Positions 1 to 5,480 are shown, counted from the stretch's first letter. The stretch is 6,829 bases of DNA from Candidatus Bathyarchaeota archaeon (GCA_030669135.1 DAOVEE010000099.1:1-6829); one strand, 5' to 3'. Notes: generated from the sequence alone by a model not told the origin. Translations and numbers: made by a program.

Positions 1-315
1 TGGGTCAGCGGGGCGCCCACCCTCGACTTCGCCATGGACATAGTCGAGGTTGACGGGGTGCCCCACGCCAAGCGGGGCAAGCTCGGCGGTAAGAAACAGG
101 TCTGGCGGTGCAAGGAGTGCCTCAGCGACATAGTGACGCCCGCCGACGCGGCCCAGCCCAGGTGCGGCGAGTGCAGGGGAGACACGGAGCCCATGCTGAA
201 GCCCTTGATCAAGGACGGCAGGATAGTCGCGCCTCTCAGGACGCCCAGAGCGATAAGGGAGCACGTCCTAAGCCAGCTGCGGAGGCTAGCCAGGGAGGCG
301 GGGAGGGGCAGCTGA
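1..315 (+). CDS. pncB: Nicotinate phosphoribosyltransferase, C-terminal part (5' end outside window)
   Basis: The reading frame is open from base 1 to a TGA at 313-315, so this is the last 104 codons of a longer gene. The ATG at 34 is internal. The start GAPTLDFAMDIVEVDG followed by AKRGK is the pattern I associate with the C-terminal part of archaeal nicotinate phosphoribosyltransferases, which make nicotinate mononucleotide from nicotinate and PRPP in cytoplasmic NAD salvage. Two Cys pairs, CKEC (bases 109-120) and CGEC (163-174), form a Cys4 zinc-knuckle-like module. A zinc-knuckle-like motif is known in the Thermoplasma acidophilum enzyme. A KPLIKDGRIV segment and a TPRAIREHVL helix close the protein, as in this family. 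Catalytic residues lie upstream of the window, so activity cannot be judged. The symbol is by analogy. The next gene, tyrS, has its own TATA box, so the two are probably transcribed separately. Confidence 0.85.
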   Translation, partial: WVSGAPTLDFAMDIVEVDGVPHAKRGKLGGKKQVWRCKECLSDIVTPADAAQPRCGECRGDTEPMLKPLIKDGRIVAPLRTPRAIREHVLSQLRRLAREAGRGS

Positions 316-330
316 GGCTATCCTATACCC

Positions 331-339
331 TTAATAAAA
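331..339 (+). promoter_or_regulatory. TATA box of tyrS
   Basis: The AT-rich TTAATAAAA stands out in the GC-rich gap between the pncB stop (315) and the tyrS start (373). Its centre at 335 predicts transcription start near 361 and a leader of about 12 nt, the same short spacing seen for other genes here. Assigned by position and composition only. Confidence 0.6.
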
Positions 340-356
340 ACCCGGCACGTATGCAA

Positions 357-363
357 GTGGTGG
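357..363 (+). promoter_or_regulatory. Probable Shine-Dalgarno site of tyrS
   Basis: GTGGTGG contains GGTG, which can pair with the archaeal 16S rRNA 3' end, and lies 9 nt before the TTG at 373. It supports TTG as the start, because no ATG or GTG is available in frame just upstream. The predicted transcription start near 361 would cut into the site, so either the start is a few bases earlier or the site is weak. Confidence 0.4.
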
Positions 364-372
364 CGAACTAAC

Positions 373-1455
373 TTGGACACAGATATCCGCCTCGAACTCG
401 TATCACGTAACCTGCAGGAGATCATCACCGCCGATGAGCTCCGCAGCCTCCTGGAGACGAACGACCACCCGCGGGGCTATGTTGGTTTCGAGCCCAGCGG
501 CATTATGCACGCCGGAACCGGCCTCATCGTGGGAAAGAAGATGAGCGACTACGTCGACGCGGGGTTCCACTTCATAATCTACCTCGCCGAGTGGCACGGC
601 TGGATCAACAACAAGATGGGCGGCGTCGCGGAGAACTTGGCCACCGCGGCAGAGTACTTCAAGGACTGCTTCACGGCCCTGGGTCTCCCCGATGGCAGGG
701 TCGAGTACCTGTGGGCGTCAGACGTGGTGGACACCAAGGACTACTGGGAGAAGGTGATCCGCGTCATGAAGTCCACGAGCCTCAGGCGGACCCTCCGAGC
801 CATGCCCATCATGGGGAGAAGCGCCGACACGACGGACGTGGAGACGGCGTGGGCCCTGTACCCGGCGATGCAGGCCAGCGACATCTTCCAGATGGACCTG
901 GACGCGGCGTGCTCGGGGATGGACCAGAGGAAGGTTCATATGCTGGCAAGGGAGGCCGCGTCCAAGCTGGACTTCAATGTTCCCGTGTGTCTGCATAACC
1001 CTCTCCTCCCGGGCCTCCAGGTCACGGACGTGAACGGCAGCTTCGACGAGGACGAGGGCATCAACCAGAGTATAAGGCACAAGATGAGCAAGAGCGTCGC
1101 CAAGGGCGCCATATGGATCAACGACACCCCGGAGGAGATCAAGGAGAAGTACCGGGCGGCCTACTGTCCCGAGAAGGTTGTCGAGGACAACCCGGTGCTG
1201 GCGCACGCGCGGATGGTGGTGTTTCCCCACCTAGGAGCGCTGGAGGTGGAGAGGCTCAGGAAGTTCGGCGGAGACGTCGTGTTCCACAGCTTCGAGGAGC
1301 TGGCCCAGACCTACGCCAAGGGCGACCTGCATCCGCTGGACCTCAAGAACGGGGTCTCCGCGGCCATGATCAAGCTCCTGGAGCCCGTGGCAGAGTACTT
1401 CGAGAAGAAGCCCGAGAACCTTGAGAAGATGCGGCGGCTAACCATCACCAGGTAG
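373..1455 (+). CDS. tyrS: Tyrosyl-tRNA synthetase (archaeal type)
   Basis: Class I aminoacyl-tRNA synthetase that charges tRNA(Tyr) with tyrosine in the cytoplasm. The 360-residue protein matches the archaeal enzyme along its length. YVGFEPSG (36-42) carries the tyrosine-binding Tyr36 (Tyr32 in Methanocaldococcus jannaschii). The HIGH box is HAGTG (46-50). Tyr163, Gln167 and Asp170 correspond to M. jannaschii Tyr151, Gln155 and Asp158. GMDQRKVHMLARE (182-194) is the second family signature, and KMSKS is at 237-241. Asp323 in LHPLDLKN corresponds to the anticodon-reading Asp286. Compared with M. jannaschii, an acidic segment of about 20 residues (216-236) precedes KMSKS. The start is TTG, chosen because the N-terminus aligns there and nothing better lies upstream. 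The TAG stop directly abuts the stop of the convergent GAPDH gene. Confidence 0.97.
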   Translation: MDTDIRLELVSRNLQEIITADELRSLLETNDHPRGYVGFEPSGIMHAGTGLIVGKKMSDYVDAGFHFIIYLAEWHGWINNKMGGVAENLATAAEYFKDCFTALGLPDGRVEYLWASDVVDTKDYWEKVIRVMKSTSLRRTLRAMPIMGRSADTTDVETAWALYPAMQASDIFQMDLDAACSGMDQRKVHMLAREAASKLDFNVPVCLHNPLLPGLQVTDVNGSFDEDEGINQSIRHKMSKSVAKGAIWINDTPEEIKEKYRAAYCPEKVVEDNPVLAHARMVVFPHLGALEVERLRKFGGDVVFHSFEELAQTYAKGDLHPLDLKNGVSAAMIKLLEPVAEYFEKKPENLEKMRRLTITR

Positions 1456-2448
1456 CTACAGCATCATCTCGGCGACGTCAACCAGCCTGCAGCAGTACCC
1501 CCACTCGTTGTCGTACCACGCGAGCACCTTAGCCATGCGGCCGTTGGCCCTGGTCTCCGAGGCGTCCACGACCGAGGAGTAGGGGCTGTGCACGTAGTCG
1601 ACCGACACGAGCGGCTCCTCCGAGTAGCCTATGATCCCCTTCATGGCTCCCTCCGAGGCGGCCTTGAACGCCGCGTTGATCTCGTCGACGGTAGCCCGCT
1701 TCTCAAGGTTGACCACCAGGTCCACTAGGGACACGTCGGGGGTCGGCACCCTGAATGCTATGCCGTCGAGCCTTCCCTTCAGCTCGGGCATGACCTCCCC
1801 TATGGCCTTGGAGGCCCCCGTGCTGGTGGGTATGATGCTCAACGCGCCGGCGCGCGCCCTCCTCAGATCCTTTGAGCGTTTATCCAGCAGCGTCTGCGCG
1901 TTAGTGTAGGCGTGGATCGTCGACATGTACCCAGACTCTATGCCGTAGCCGTCGTGGAGCACCTTGGATACAGTCGCCAGGCAGTTGGTGGTGCACGAGG
2001 CGTTGGAGACTACGCTGTGTCTCTCCCTGTCGTAGACGCCGTCGTTGACCCCCAGCACGATGGTGCAGTCCACGTTCTTCCCGGGCGCCGCGACGAGCAC
2101 CTTCTTGGCGCCTGCCTTCAGGTGCTTACTCGCCGCCTCTTTGCTCCTGTACTGGTCAGAGGCTTCAATGACGATCTCCACGCCCAGCTCCCTCCATGGA
2201 AGCTTCTCCGCGTCGCTCTCGTAGAGAACCCTCACGGGTTTGCCGTCAACGTATATGTTCTCCTTGTCCCACTCGACGGTGAACGGCGCGCGCCCATGGA
2301 CGCTGTCATACTTCAAGAGATGGCCGAGGGAAGCCGCGTCCCCTCTGTTGACCGCCACGAACTCCAGCGGCGACCCCTTCTCCATGGCAGCCCTGAGGGC
2401 GAGGCGCCCGGTCCTGCCGAACCCGTTAACCGCGACCTTCACACTCAA
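1456..2448 (-). CDS. gap: Class I (bacterial-type) glyceraldehyde-3-phosphate dehydrogenase
   Basis: Interconverts glyceraldehyde-3-phosphate and 1,3-bisphosphoglycerate in glycolysis or gluconeogenesis. The protein is full length (330 aa). It has the Rossmann motif NGFGRTGR (8-15), catalytic Cys152 in SNASCTTNC, His179 in TIHAYTN, the phosphate-site segments IIPTSTGASKAIG and RVPTPDVS (Arg233), and YDNEWGY with Asn314. This is the class I fold family of bacteria and eukaryotes, not the class II enzyme usual in archaea, so ancient transfer from bacteria is likely. The cofactor pocket is unusual. The conserved Asp after VAVN is Arg35 in a segment one residue shorter than in the bacterial enzymes I recall. 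The usual S-T-G before the first NAD-site helix reads A-S-D (96-98), and TNDQ is TNAQ. Arg at this place suggests NADP use (inference). The start is TTG, preceded by GAGGT with a 7-nt spacer. Confidence 0.96.
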   Translation of the reverse strand: MSVKVAVNGFGRTGRLALRAAMEKGSPLEFVAVNRGDAASLGHLLKYDSVHGRAPFTVEWDKENIYVDGKPVRVLYESDAEKLPWRELGVEIVIEASDQYRSKEAASKHLKAGAKKVLVAAPGKNVDCTIVLGVNDGVYDRERHSVVSNASCTTNCLATVSKVLHDGYGIESGYMSTIHAYTNAQTLLDKRSKDLRRARAGALSIIPTSTGASKAIGEVMPELKGRLDGIAFRVPTPDVSLVDLVVNLEKRATVDEINAAFKAASEGAMKGIIGYSEEPLVSVDYVHSPYSSVVDASETRANGRMAKVLAWYDNEWGYCCRLVDVAEMML

Positions 2449-2455
2449 CCCGTAT

Positions 2456-2460
2456 ACCTC
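2456..2460 (-). promoter_or_regulatory. Shine-Dalgarno site of gap
   Basis: On the minus strand GAGGT lies 7 nt before the TTG at 2448. It fixes the start on a codon that ATG-only searches would miss and fits alignment of the protein N-terminus (VKVAVNGFGR) with the family. Confidence 0.7.
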
Positions 2461-2483
2461 TTATATCAGCCTCAACATACGCA

Positions 2484-2492
2484 GATAAGTCT
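2484..2492 (-). promoter_or_regulatory. Candidate TATA box of gap
   Basis: On the minus strand GACTTATCT is centred near 2488, predicting a transcript start near 2461 and a leader of about 13 nt that just includes the GAGGT ribosome site. A second AT-rich stretch on this strand at 2461-2467 (ATATAAG) is too close to the start codon to serve. The match to an archaeal TATA consensus is only moderate. Confidence 0.4.
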
Positions 2493-2508
2493 AACCCAGT
2501 TCGGGAAC

Positions 2509-2517
2509 CTTTTTATC
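2509..2517 (+). promoter_or_regulatory. Candidate TATA box for the dnaG leader / small RNA
   Basis: CTTTTTATC on the plus strand is the best TATA-like sequence in the gap between gap and dnaG. Its centre near 2513 predicts transcription start close to 2539, exactly at the 5' base of the first hairpin (2539-2560). A start there would leave about 190 nt before the dnaG GTG, much longer than other leaders in this window. Confidence 0.5.
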
Positions 2518-2538
2518 TAGAGACCCCGCCAATGTAAA

Positions 2539-2699
2539 CGAGCGTCAGAAAAGACGCTTGCATCAAAGTACACTCTCACCTGCAGGGAACCCCGACGCAT
2601 GCGGTTCTCCTGCACTCACATCGGAAAAAGAAGGGTTTGATTCTATCACGCCCGGGCAGGCCCCAATTAATGCGCCGGGGGCCCCTGCGGTAAGGGTGA
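2539..2699 (+). ncRNA. Candidate structured RNA or 5' leader upstream of dnaG
   Basis: No credible coding frame crosses this stretch, but it folds into three consecutive hairpins by direct inspection. Hairpin 1: 2539-2546 pairs with 2553-2560 (8 bp including one G-T, loop AGAAAA). Hairpin 2: 2581-2591 pairs with 2603-2614 (11 bp with one bulged T at 2608, 11-nt loop). Hairpin 3: a composite stem in which 2646-2652 pairs with 2694-2699 and 2656-2664 pairs with 2678-2688, the latter with a 2-nt bulge. A TATA box at the right distance precedes hairpin 1. The RNA could be an independent small RNA or the dnaG leader. I could not match it to 5S rRNA, RNase P RNA, tRNA, box C/D or box H/ACA RNA. GC-rich DNA forms chance hairpins, so this is a hypothesis. 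Confidence 0.4.
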
Positions 2700-2715
2700 C
2701 TAAAGCATGAGAACA

Positions 2716-2724
2716 GAGATGATC
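2716..2724 (+). promoter_or_regulatory. Shine-Dalgarno site of dnaG
   Basis: GAGATGATC matches the extended archaeal ribosome-binding sequence GAGGTGATC at 8 of 9 positions and sits 4 nt before the GTG at 2729. It supports GTG as the start. The nearby ATGs at 2707 and 2719 are in other frames. Confidence 0.6.
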
Positions 2725-2728
2725 ATAG

Positions 2729-3838
2729 GTGAAAGATACAGAAAAGTTCCCTGGCGCGAAGTACGTGATAAAGGTCAAATTCTCGGTGGAAGGCGTCGTG
2801 GAGAAGCACGACGTCATCGGCGCCATATTCGGCCAGACCGAGGGCCTCTTCCCCAAGGACTTTGAGCTAAGGGAGCTGATGAAGTCAGGCAAGATCGGCA
2901 GGATCGACATAGAGCTGAAATCCGCTAAAGACAGGACCACAGGCACAGTGATGGCCCCGAGCAGCTTGGACAGGGCCGAGACCGCCGTCATCGCGGCGGC
3001 CATGGAGACCGTGGACCGGGTAGGCCCCTGCGCCGCGAAGATGAAGATAGAGCAGATCGCGGACGTCCGCAGCGAGAAGCGCGCCCAGATAGTGTCGCGA
3101 GCCAAGGAGCTCATGAAGAACTGGGTGGTCAAGGAAGGCTACGAGATCGAGAAGCTCCTCGACGAGGTCCAGAAGGAAGATAAGAAGGTCAAGGCCGTCA
3201 ACTATGGACGTGAGAGGCTGACAGCCACCCCCGACATAAGCAGGAGCAAGGAGATAATCGTCGTCGAGGGACGCGCAGACGTTAACAACCTCATAAAGAG
3301 CGGGATCACAGGCGTCATAGCCCTAGAGGGCGTGAAGGTGCCGAACACCATAAAGAACCTGGCCAAGAAGAAGGAGATAACCGCCTTCCTCGACGGCGAC
3401 AGGGGCGGAGACCTCATACTGCAGGAGATGCTACAGGTCGCGAAGCCCAAGTACGTGGCCCGCGCACCACGAGGCAAAGAGGTCGAGGAGCTCACTCCCG
3501 ACGAGATAAATGAGGCCCTCGCCAACAAAGAGGCCCTAGAGGAGGTAATGGTCTCAAGCGAGCTGGCTGGGATAGCGCAAGGTCTCCGCGGCACCCTTGA
3601 AGCGGTGCTGCTGAAGGAAGACGGAAGCCAGGCCGGCAGGATACCGGTAAGCGACCTCGTGGACAAGCTGAAGAACAGCGAAGGCGTGAGCACAGTCCTG
3701 TTCGACGGCATAGTCACAGGGAGGCTCATCGACGCCGCCAATGAGAAGCGTATAAAAACCATCATAGGCGAACGCGTCGCCGAGGGGGTACGCATCCCCC
3801 GCGGCCTAGAGGTAAGATCCTTCAAAGATCTAAGCTAA
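2729..3838 (+). CDS. dnaG: Archaeal DnaG (TOPRIM domain; primase-like, exosome-associated)
   Basis: Archaeal relative of bacterial primase DnaG. In archaea this protein is best known as a subunit of the RNA-degrading exosome, with primase activity reported in some species. The 369-residue product has the archaeal N-terminal region (GVVEKHDVIGAIFGQTEGL, 22-40, then LRELMKSGKIGRIDIEL). The TOPRIM domain starts at SKEIIVVEGRADV with the metal-binding Glu180. LEGVKVPNT (199-207) follows, then the acidic DGD motif at 222-224 (AFLDGDRGGDLI). The C-terminal region ends RGLEVRSFKDLS. No bacterial-type zinc finger or helicase-binding domain is present, as expected for archaea. The start is GTG, set by a ribosome site at 2716 and the family N-terminus. 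It is read away from gap, preceded by a long structured region, and followed within a few bases by oligo-T tracts. The gene is convergent with the nucleotidyltransferase gene. Confidence 0.97.
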   Translation: MKDTEKFPGAKYVIKVKFSVEGVVEKHDVIGAIFGQTEGLFPKDFELRELMKSGKIGRIDIELKSAKDRTTGTVMAPSSLDRAETAVIAAAMETVDRVGPCAAKMKIEQIADVRSEKRAQIVSRAKELMKNWVVKEGYEIEKLLDEVQKEDKKVKAVNYGRERLTATPDISRSKEIIVVEGRADVNNLIKSGITGVIALEGVKVPNTIKNLAKKKEITAFLDGDRGGDLILQEMLQVAKPKYVARAPRGKEVEELTPDEINEALANKEALEEVMVSSELAGIAQGLRGTLEAVLLKEDGSQAGRIPVSDLVDKLKNSEGVSTVLFDGIVTGRLIDAANEKRIKTIIGERVAEGVRIPRGLEVRSFKDLS

Positions 3839-3841
3839 ACA

Positions 3842-3861
3842 TTTTTTCCATCATCTTTTTT
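3842..3861 (+). terminator. Oligo-T terminator of dnaG
   Basis: Two runs of six T (3842-3847 and 3856-3861) start 4 nt after the dnaG TAA. Archaeal RNA polymerase stops on such T-rich stretches without needing a hairpin. The second run lies inside the last codons of the convergent gene at 3851-4537, where on the other strand it encodes part of the C-terminal Gln-Lys-Arg. Confidence 0.65.
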
Positions 3862-4537
3862 GTCTCATTCTACGACGCAGCGCAGGCTTAGACATGACCA
3901 GGTCTTCGAATACCGCGCCGAAGTCCTCGTCGTCAGCGAGAACACGTTTGATGTAGACTCCTGTCCTGCCCACCTTCCCCCGCCTCTCCAGGGTCCGAAC
4001 CCTCTCCTGAACGATCTTTATGTCCACTCCCAGGAGGCCGGCTACACGCCCCTCGCGCCCCTGCACTGCAGACTCCCTGTGCCCCGTCTCCGTCGGCTCT
4101 ATCAGCATGAGCCTCTTGTCCACGCCGGGCACCCTCGCCAACGTCTGGAGCCGTGGGTATCTTAGGGAGCCGGCGAAACTGTAGAACTCAGCCTCGCTGG
4201 CCCTCAGCTCCACGAGGGGGAGGCTGTAGCCTCGGTCGGGTTCCGTGTAGAGGTACGCCTTGGCGGCGTAGCTGGGGGTGGCCTGGATGATCTCTCTCCG
4301 ACGGATGCGTGCGCCCCGTCTCTCGAGGACAGCCTGGACGATGGTGGGTGACGGCGGGCTGGTCATCCATATGTCGATGTCGCTGCCGTCCCTCACGTCG
4401 CCTCGGGCTATGCTGCCGTAGACGGCGGCGTCGATATGGGCCTCGTGGAGGGGTCTCATCATCTCCTCCGCCTCGGCCCTCAGCATCCGCAGTAGCCGCC
4501 AGCGGCCCTCCGTGTACTCTATGTGCATCTCGTCCAA
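3851..4537 (-). CDS. Predicted nucleotidyltransferase with C-terminal winged-helix domain
   Basis: A 228-residue protein in two parts. Residues about 20-125 form a minimal nucleotidyltransferase (Pol beta superfamily) domain. GSIARGDVRDGSDIDI (41-56) has the GS pair and metal-binding Asp53 and Asp55, and Glu110 in PLVELR is a candidate third carboxylate. Residues about 155-200 resemble a winged helix (VAGLLGVDIKIVQERVRTLERRGKVG), and the tail is basic (RRRMRQKR). It resembles predicted archaeal nucleotidyltransferases of the COG2413 kind, from memory. The substrate is unknown: transfer of a nucleotide to a protein, RNA or small molecule are all possible. No HEPN partner gene lies beside it, which argues against a standard MNT-HEPN toxin-antitoxin pair. 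The start is TTG at 4537, with GAGGA just upstream. An ATG three codons later (4528) is an alternative. It is divergent from the M50 protease gene, and its 3' end meets the dnaG terminator. Confidence 0.85.
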   Translation of the reverse strand: MDEMHIEYTEGRWRLLRMLRAEAEEMMRPLHEAHIDAAVYGSIARGDVRDGSDIDIWMTSPPSPTIVQAVLERRGARIRRREIIQATPSYAAKAYLYTEPDRGYSLPLVELRASEAEFYSFAGSLRYPRLQTLARVPGVDKRLMLIEPTETGHRESAVQGREGRVAGLLGVDIKIVQERVRTLERRGKVGRTGVYIKRVLADDEDFGAVFEDLVMSKPALRRRMRQKR

Positions 4538-4542
4538 GGTTT

Positions 4543-4547
4543 CCTCA
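4543..4547 (-). promoter_or_regulatory. Probable Shine-Dalgarno site of the nucleotidyltransferase gene
   Basis: Minus-strand TGAGGAAACC places GAGGA 4-5 nt before the TTG at 4537 and about 14 nt before the alternative ATG at 4528. Spacing favours TTG, though it is slightly short for archaea. Confidence 0.5.
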
Positions 4548-4570
4548 TATTCACCCCGTGGGCGTTCCCC

Positions 4571-4578
4571 TTATATGT
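4571..4578. promoter_or_regulatory. Shared TATA box of two divergent genes
   Basis: TTATATGT on the plus strand (ACATATAA on the minus) is the only TATA-like element in the 64-bp gap. Read rightward, its centre (about 4574.5) puts transcription start at the M50 protease ATG (4602), giving a leaderless mRNA. Read leftward, it puts the start near 4548 and gives the nucleotidyltransferase an 11-nt leader that contains GAGGA. Both distances are ideal, so one TATA-binding site may serve both directions. No clear BRE shows which direction is favoured. Confidence 0.5.
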
Positions 4579-4601
4579 TAAGCCTCGGTCACATATGCTG
4601 C

Positions 4602-5444
4602 ATGGCTTCAAGCAGCACAGCGACGCTGGCGCTCGTCCTGGTGGCGTGGGTCGTCTTCTACCTCGCGGCGAAGAGGCTGAAGCTGGACGAGAAGGGGTGG
4701 GTCGTGGAGCCTTACTACGCGCTCTACAAGTCGACGAGGCTGAACGACCTCGTGAAGCGGATCGCCGGGTGGAGCCCCGGGTTCTGGAGGGTGCTAGGGA
4801 ACATCGGTGTCGCCGCCAGCGTGGGCCAGGTGAGTTTCATCACCTACATACTGGTCAAGAACCTGTGGAGCTTCTTCTTCGCCCCCGAGCTGGCCACGCC
4901 GGTGCAGCCGCTCATCCCCGGGGTCACCATAAGCATCGACAGCATGCCCTGGTTCCTCCTGGGCGCGGGCATCATAATACTCACCCACGAGCTGGGCCAC
5001 GGCGTCATGTGCGTCGTGGAGGACGTCAAGGTGAAGTCCACCGCCGTGATGCTGGCGGTCATAACCTTCGGTGGCGCCGTGGAGCCGGACGAGGAGTCCA
5101 TGGAGCAGGCGAGCTTCATGTCTAGGATGAGGATCTACGCCATAGGCAGCATTATCAACCTCGTCACGGGGCTGCTCACGATACCTGTGTTCATAGCCTT
5201 CGGGCGGTCCATGCCCGTGCCGCTGATAATCTTCCTCAACTGGATATACTTCGTGGGCATAAACCTAGCCATGATGAACATGCTGCCCATCGGGCCCCTG
5301 GACGGTGGGCAGATGTGGCGCACCTACACGGAGAGGCTGGAGGGAGGCAAGATCCTTCAGAGCATCGCAACCTACGGCTTCATAGCCCTGATCCTGTCAA
5401 ACATAACACTGAGCCTGGCGAAGTTCGGGTTCGTACCAATATAG
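4602..5444 (+). CDS. Site-2-protease-like membrane metalloprotease (M50 family)
   Basis: Integral membrane zinc protease of the S2P/RseP class, which cuts substrates within the membrane. The 280-residue product has a hydrophobic N-terminal helix (about 7-23), then a conserved-looking stretch with EPYYALYKS. Further hydrophobic segments lie near 76-93 and 117-128. The zinc motif HELGH is at 129-133 (His129, Glu130, His133). EPDEESM (161-167) follows it, with hydrophobic segments at about 177-200 and 206-224. The third zinc ligand lies in NMLPIGPLDGG (226-236, Asp234), and a final helix is near 252-272. Only about 100 residues separate the two zinc motifs, leaving no room for the PDZ domain found in many relatives. 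The substrate is unknown. An in-frame ATG at 4512 lies inside the divergent gene, and one at 4575 lies in the TATA box. I chose 4602 because the TATA spacing predicts a leaderless start there. Confidence 0.93.
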   Translation: MASSSTATLALVLVAWVVFYLAAKRLKLDEKGWVVEPYYALYKSTRLNDLVKRIAGWSPGFWRVLGNIGVAASVGQVSFITYILVKNLWSFFFAPELATPVQPLIPGVTISIDSMPWFLLGAGIIILTHELGHGVMCVVEDVKVKSTAVMLAVITFGGAVEPDEESMEQASFMSRMRIYAIGSIINLVTGLLTIPVFIAFGRSMPVPLIIFLNWIYFVGINLAMMNMLPIGPLDGGQMWRTYTERLEGGKILQSIATYGFIALILSNITLSLAKFGFVPI

Positions 5445-5480
5445 CCCGGTTCTGTAGGGTGGGAGCGTCTTCACGCGCAA

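Noticed and set aside
718..1230. 170-codon open frame on the minus strand opposite tyrS
   Set aside because: Shadow frame rich in His, Arg, Val and Gly, lying entirely inside a strongly supported tyrS.
1912..2520. 202-codon open frame on the plus strand opposite gap
   Set aside because: Shadow of the GAPDH gene in GC-rich DNA; the sequence has no domain features.
2581..2625. Box H/ACA RNA (hairpin followed by ACA near 2617)
   Set aside because: The stem is continuous with no pseudouridylation pocket or clear kink-turn, and the ACA trinucleotide is too common to count.
2599..2640. 13-codon ORF (ATG at 2599) in the dnaG leader
   Set aside because: No ribosome-binding site, very short, and its start lies inside the loop and stem of hairpin 2.
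2630..2646. tRNA-like T-arm (GGTTTGATTC) in the dnaG leader
   Set aside because: The invariant C of the T loop is missing, the flanks do not pair, and no A box or acceptor stem is found nearby.
2707..2880. ATG at 2707 as an alternative start near dnaG
   Set aside because: It is in a different frame from the conserved DnaG protein and gives an Arg-rich product with no family features.
2563..3132. 189-codon open frame on the minus strand opposite dnaG
   Set aside because: It is the antisense shadow of dnaG and its leader, low in complexity (Ser/Ala/Met/Phe-rich), with no recognisable motif.
3202..3825. 207-codon open frame on the minus strand opposite the 3' half of dnaG
   Set aside because: It mirrors dnaG codon usage in reverse and has a Ser/Leu/Arg-rich random composition; dnaG itself is a clear family match.
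4512..4601. Upstream extension of the M50 protease to the ATG at 4512
   Set aside because: It would overlap the divergent nucleotidyltransferase and its promoter, the extra residues look non-coding, and TATA spacing supports 4602.
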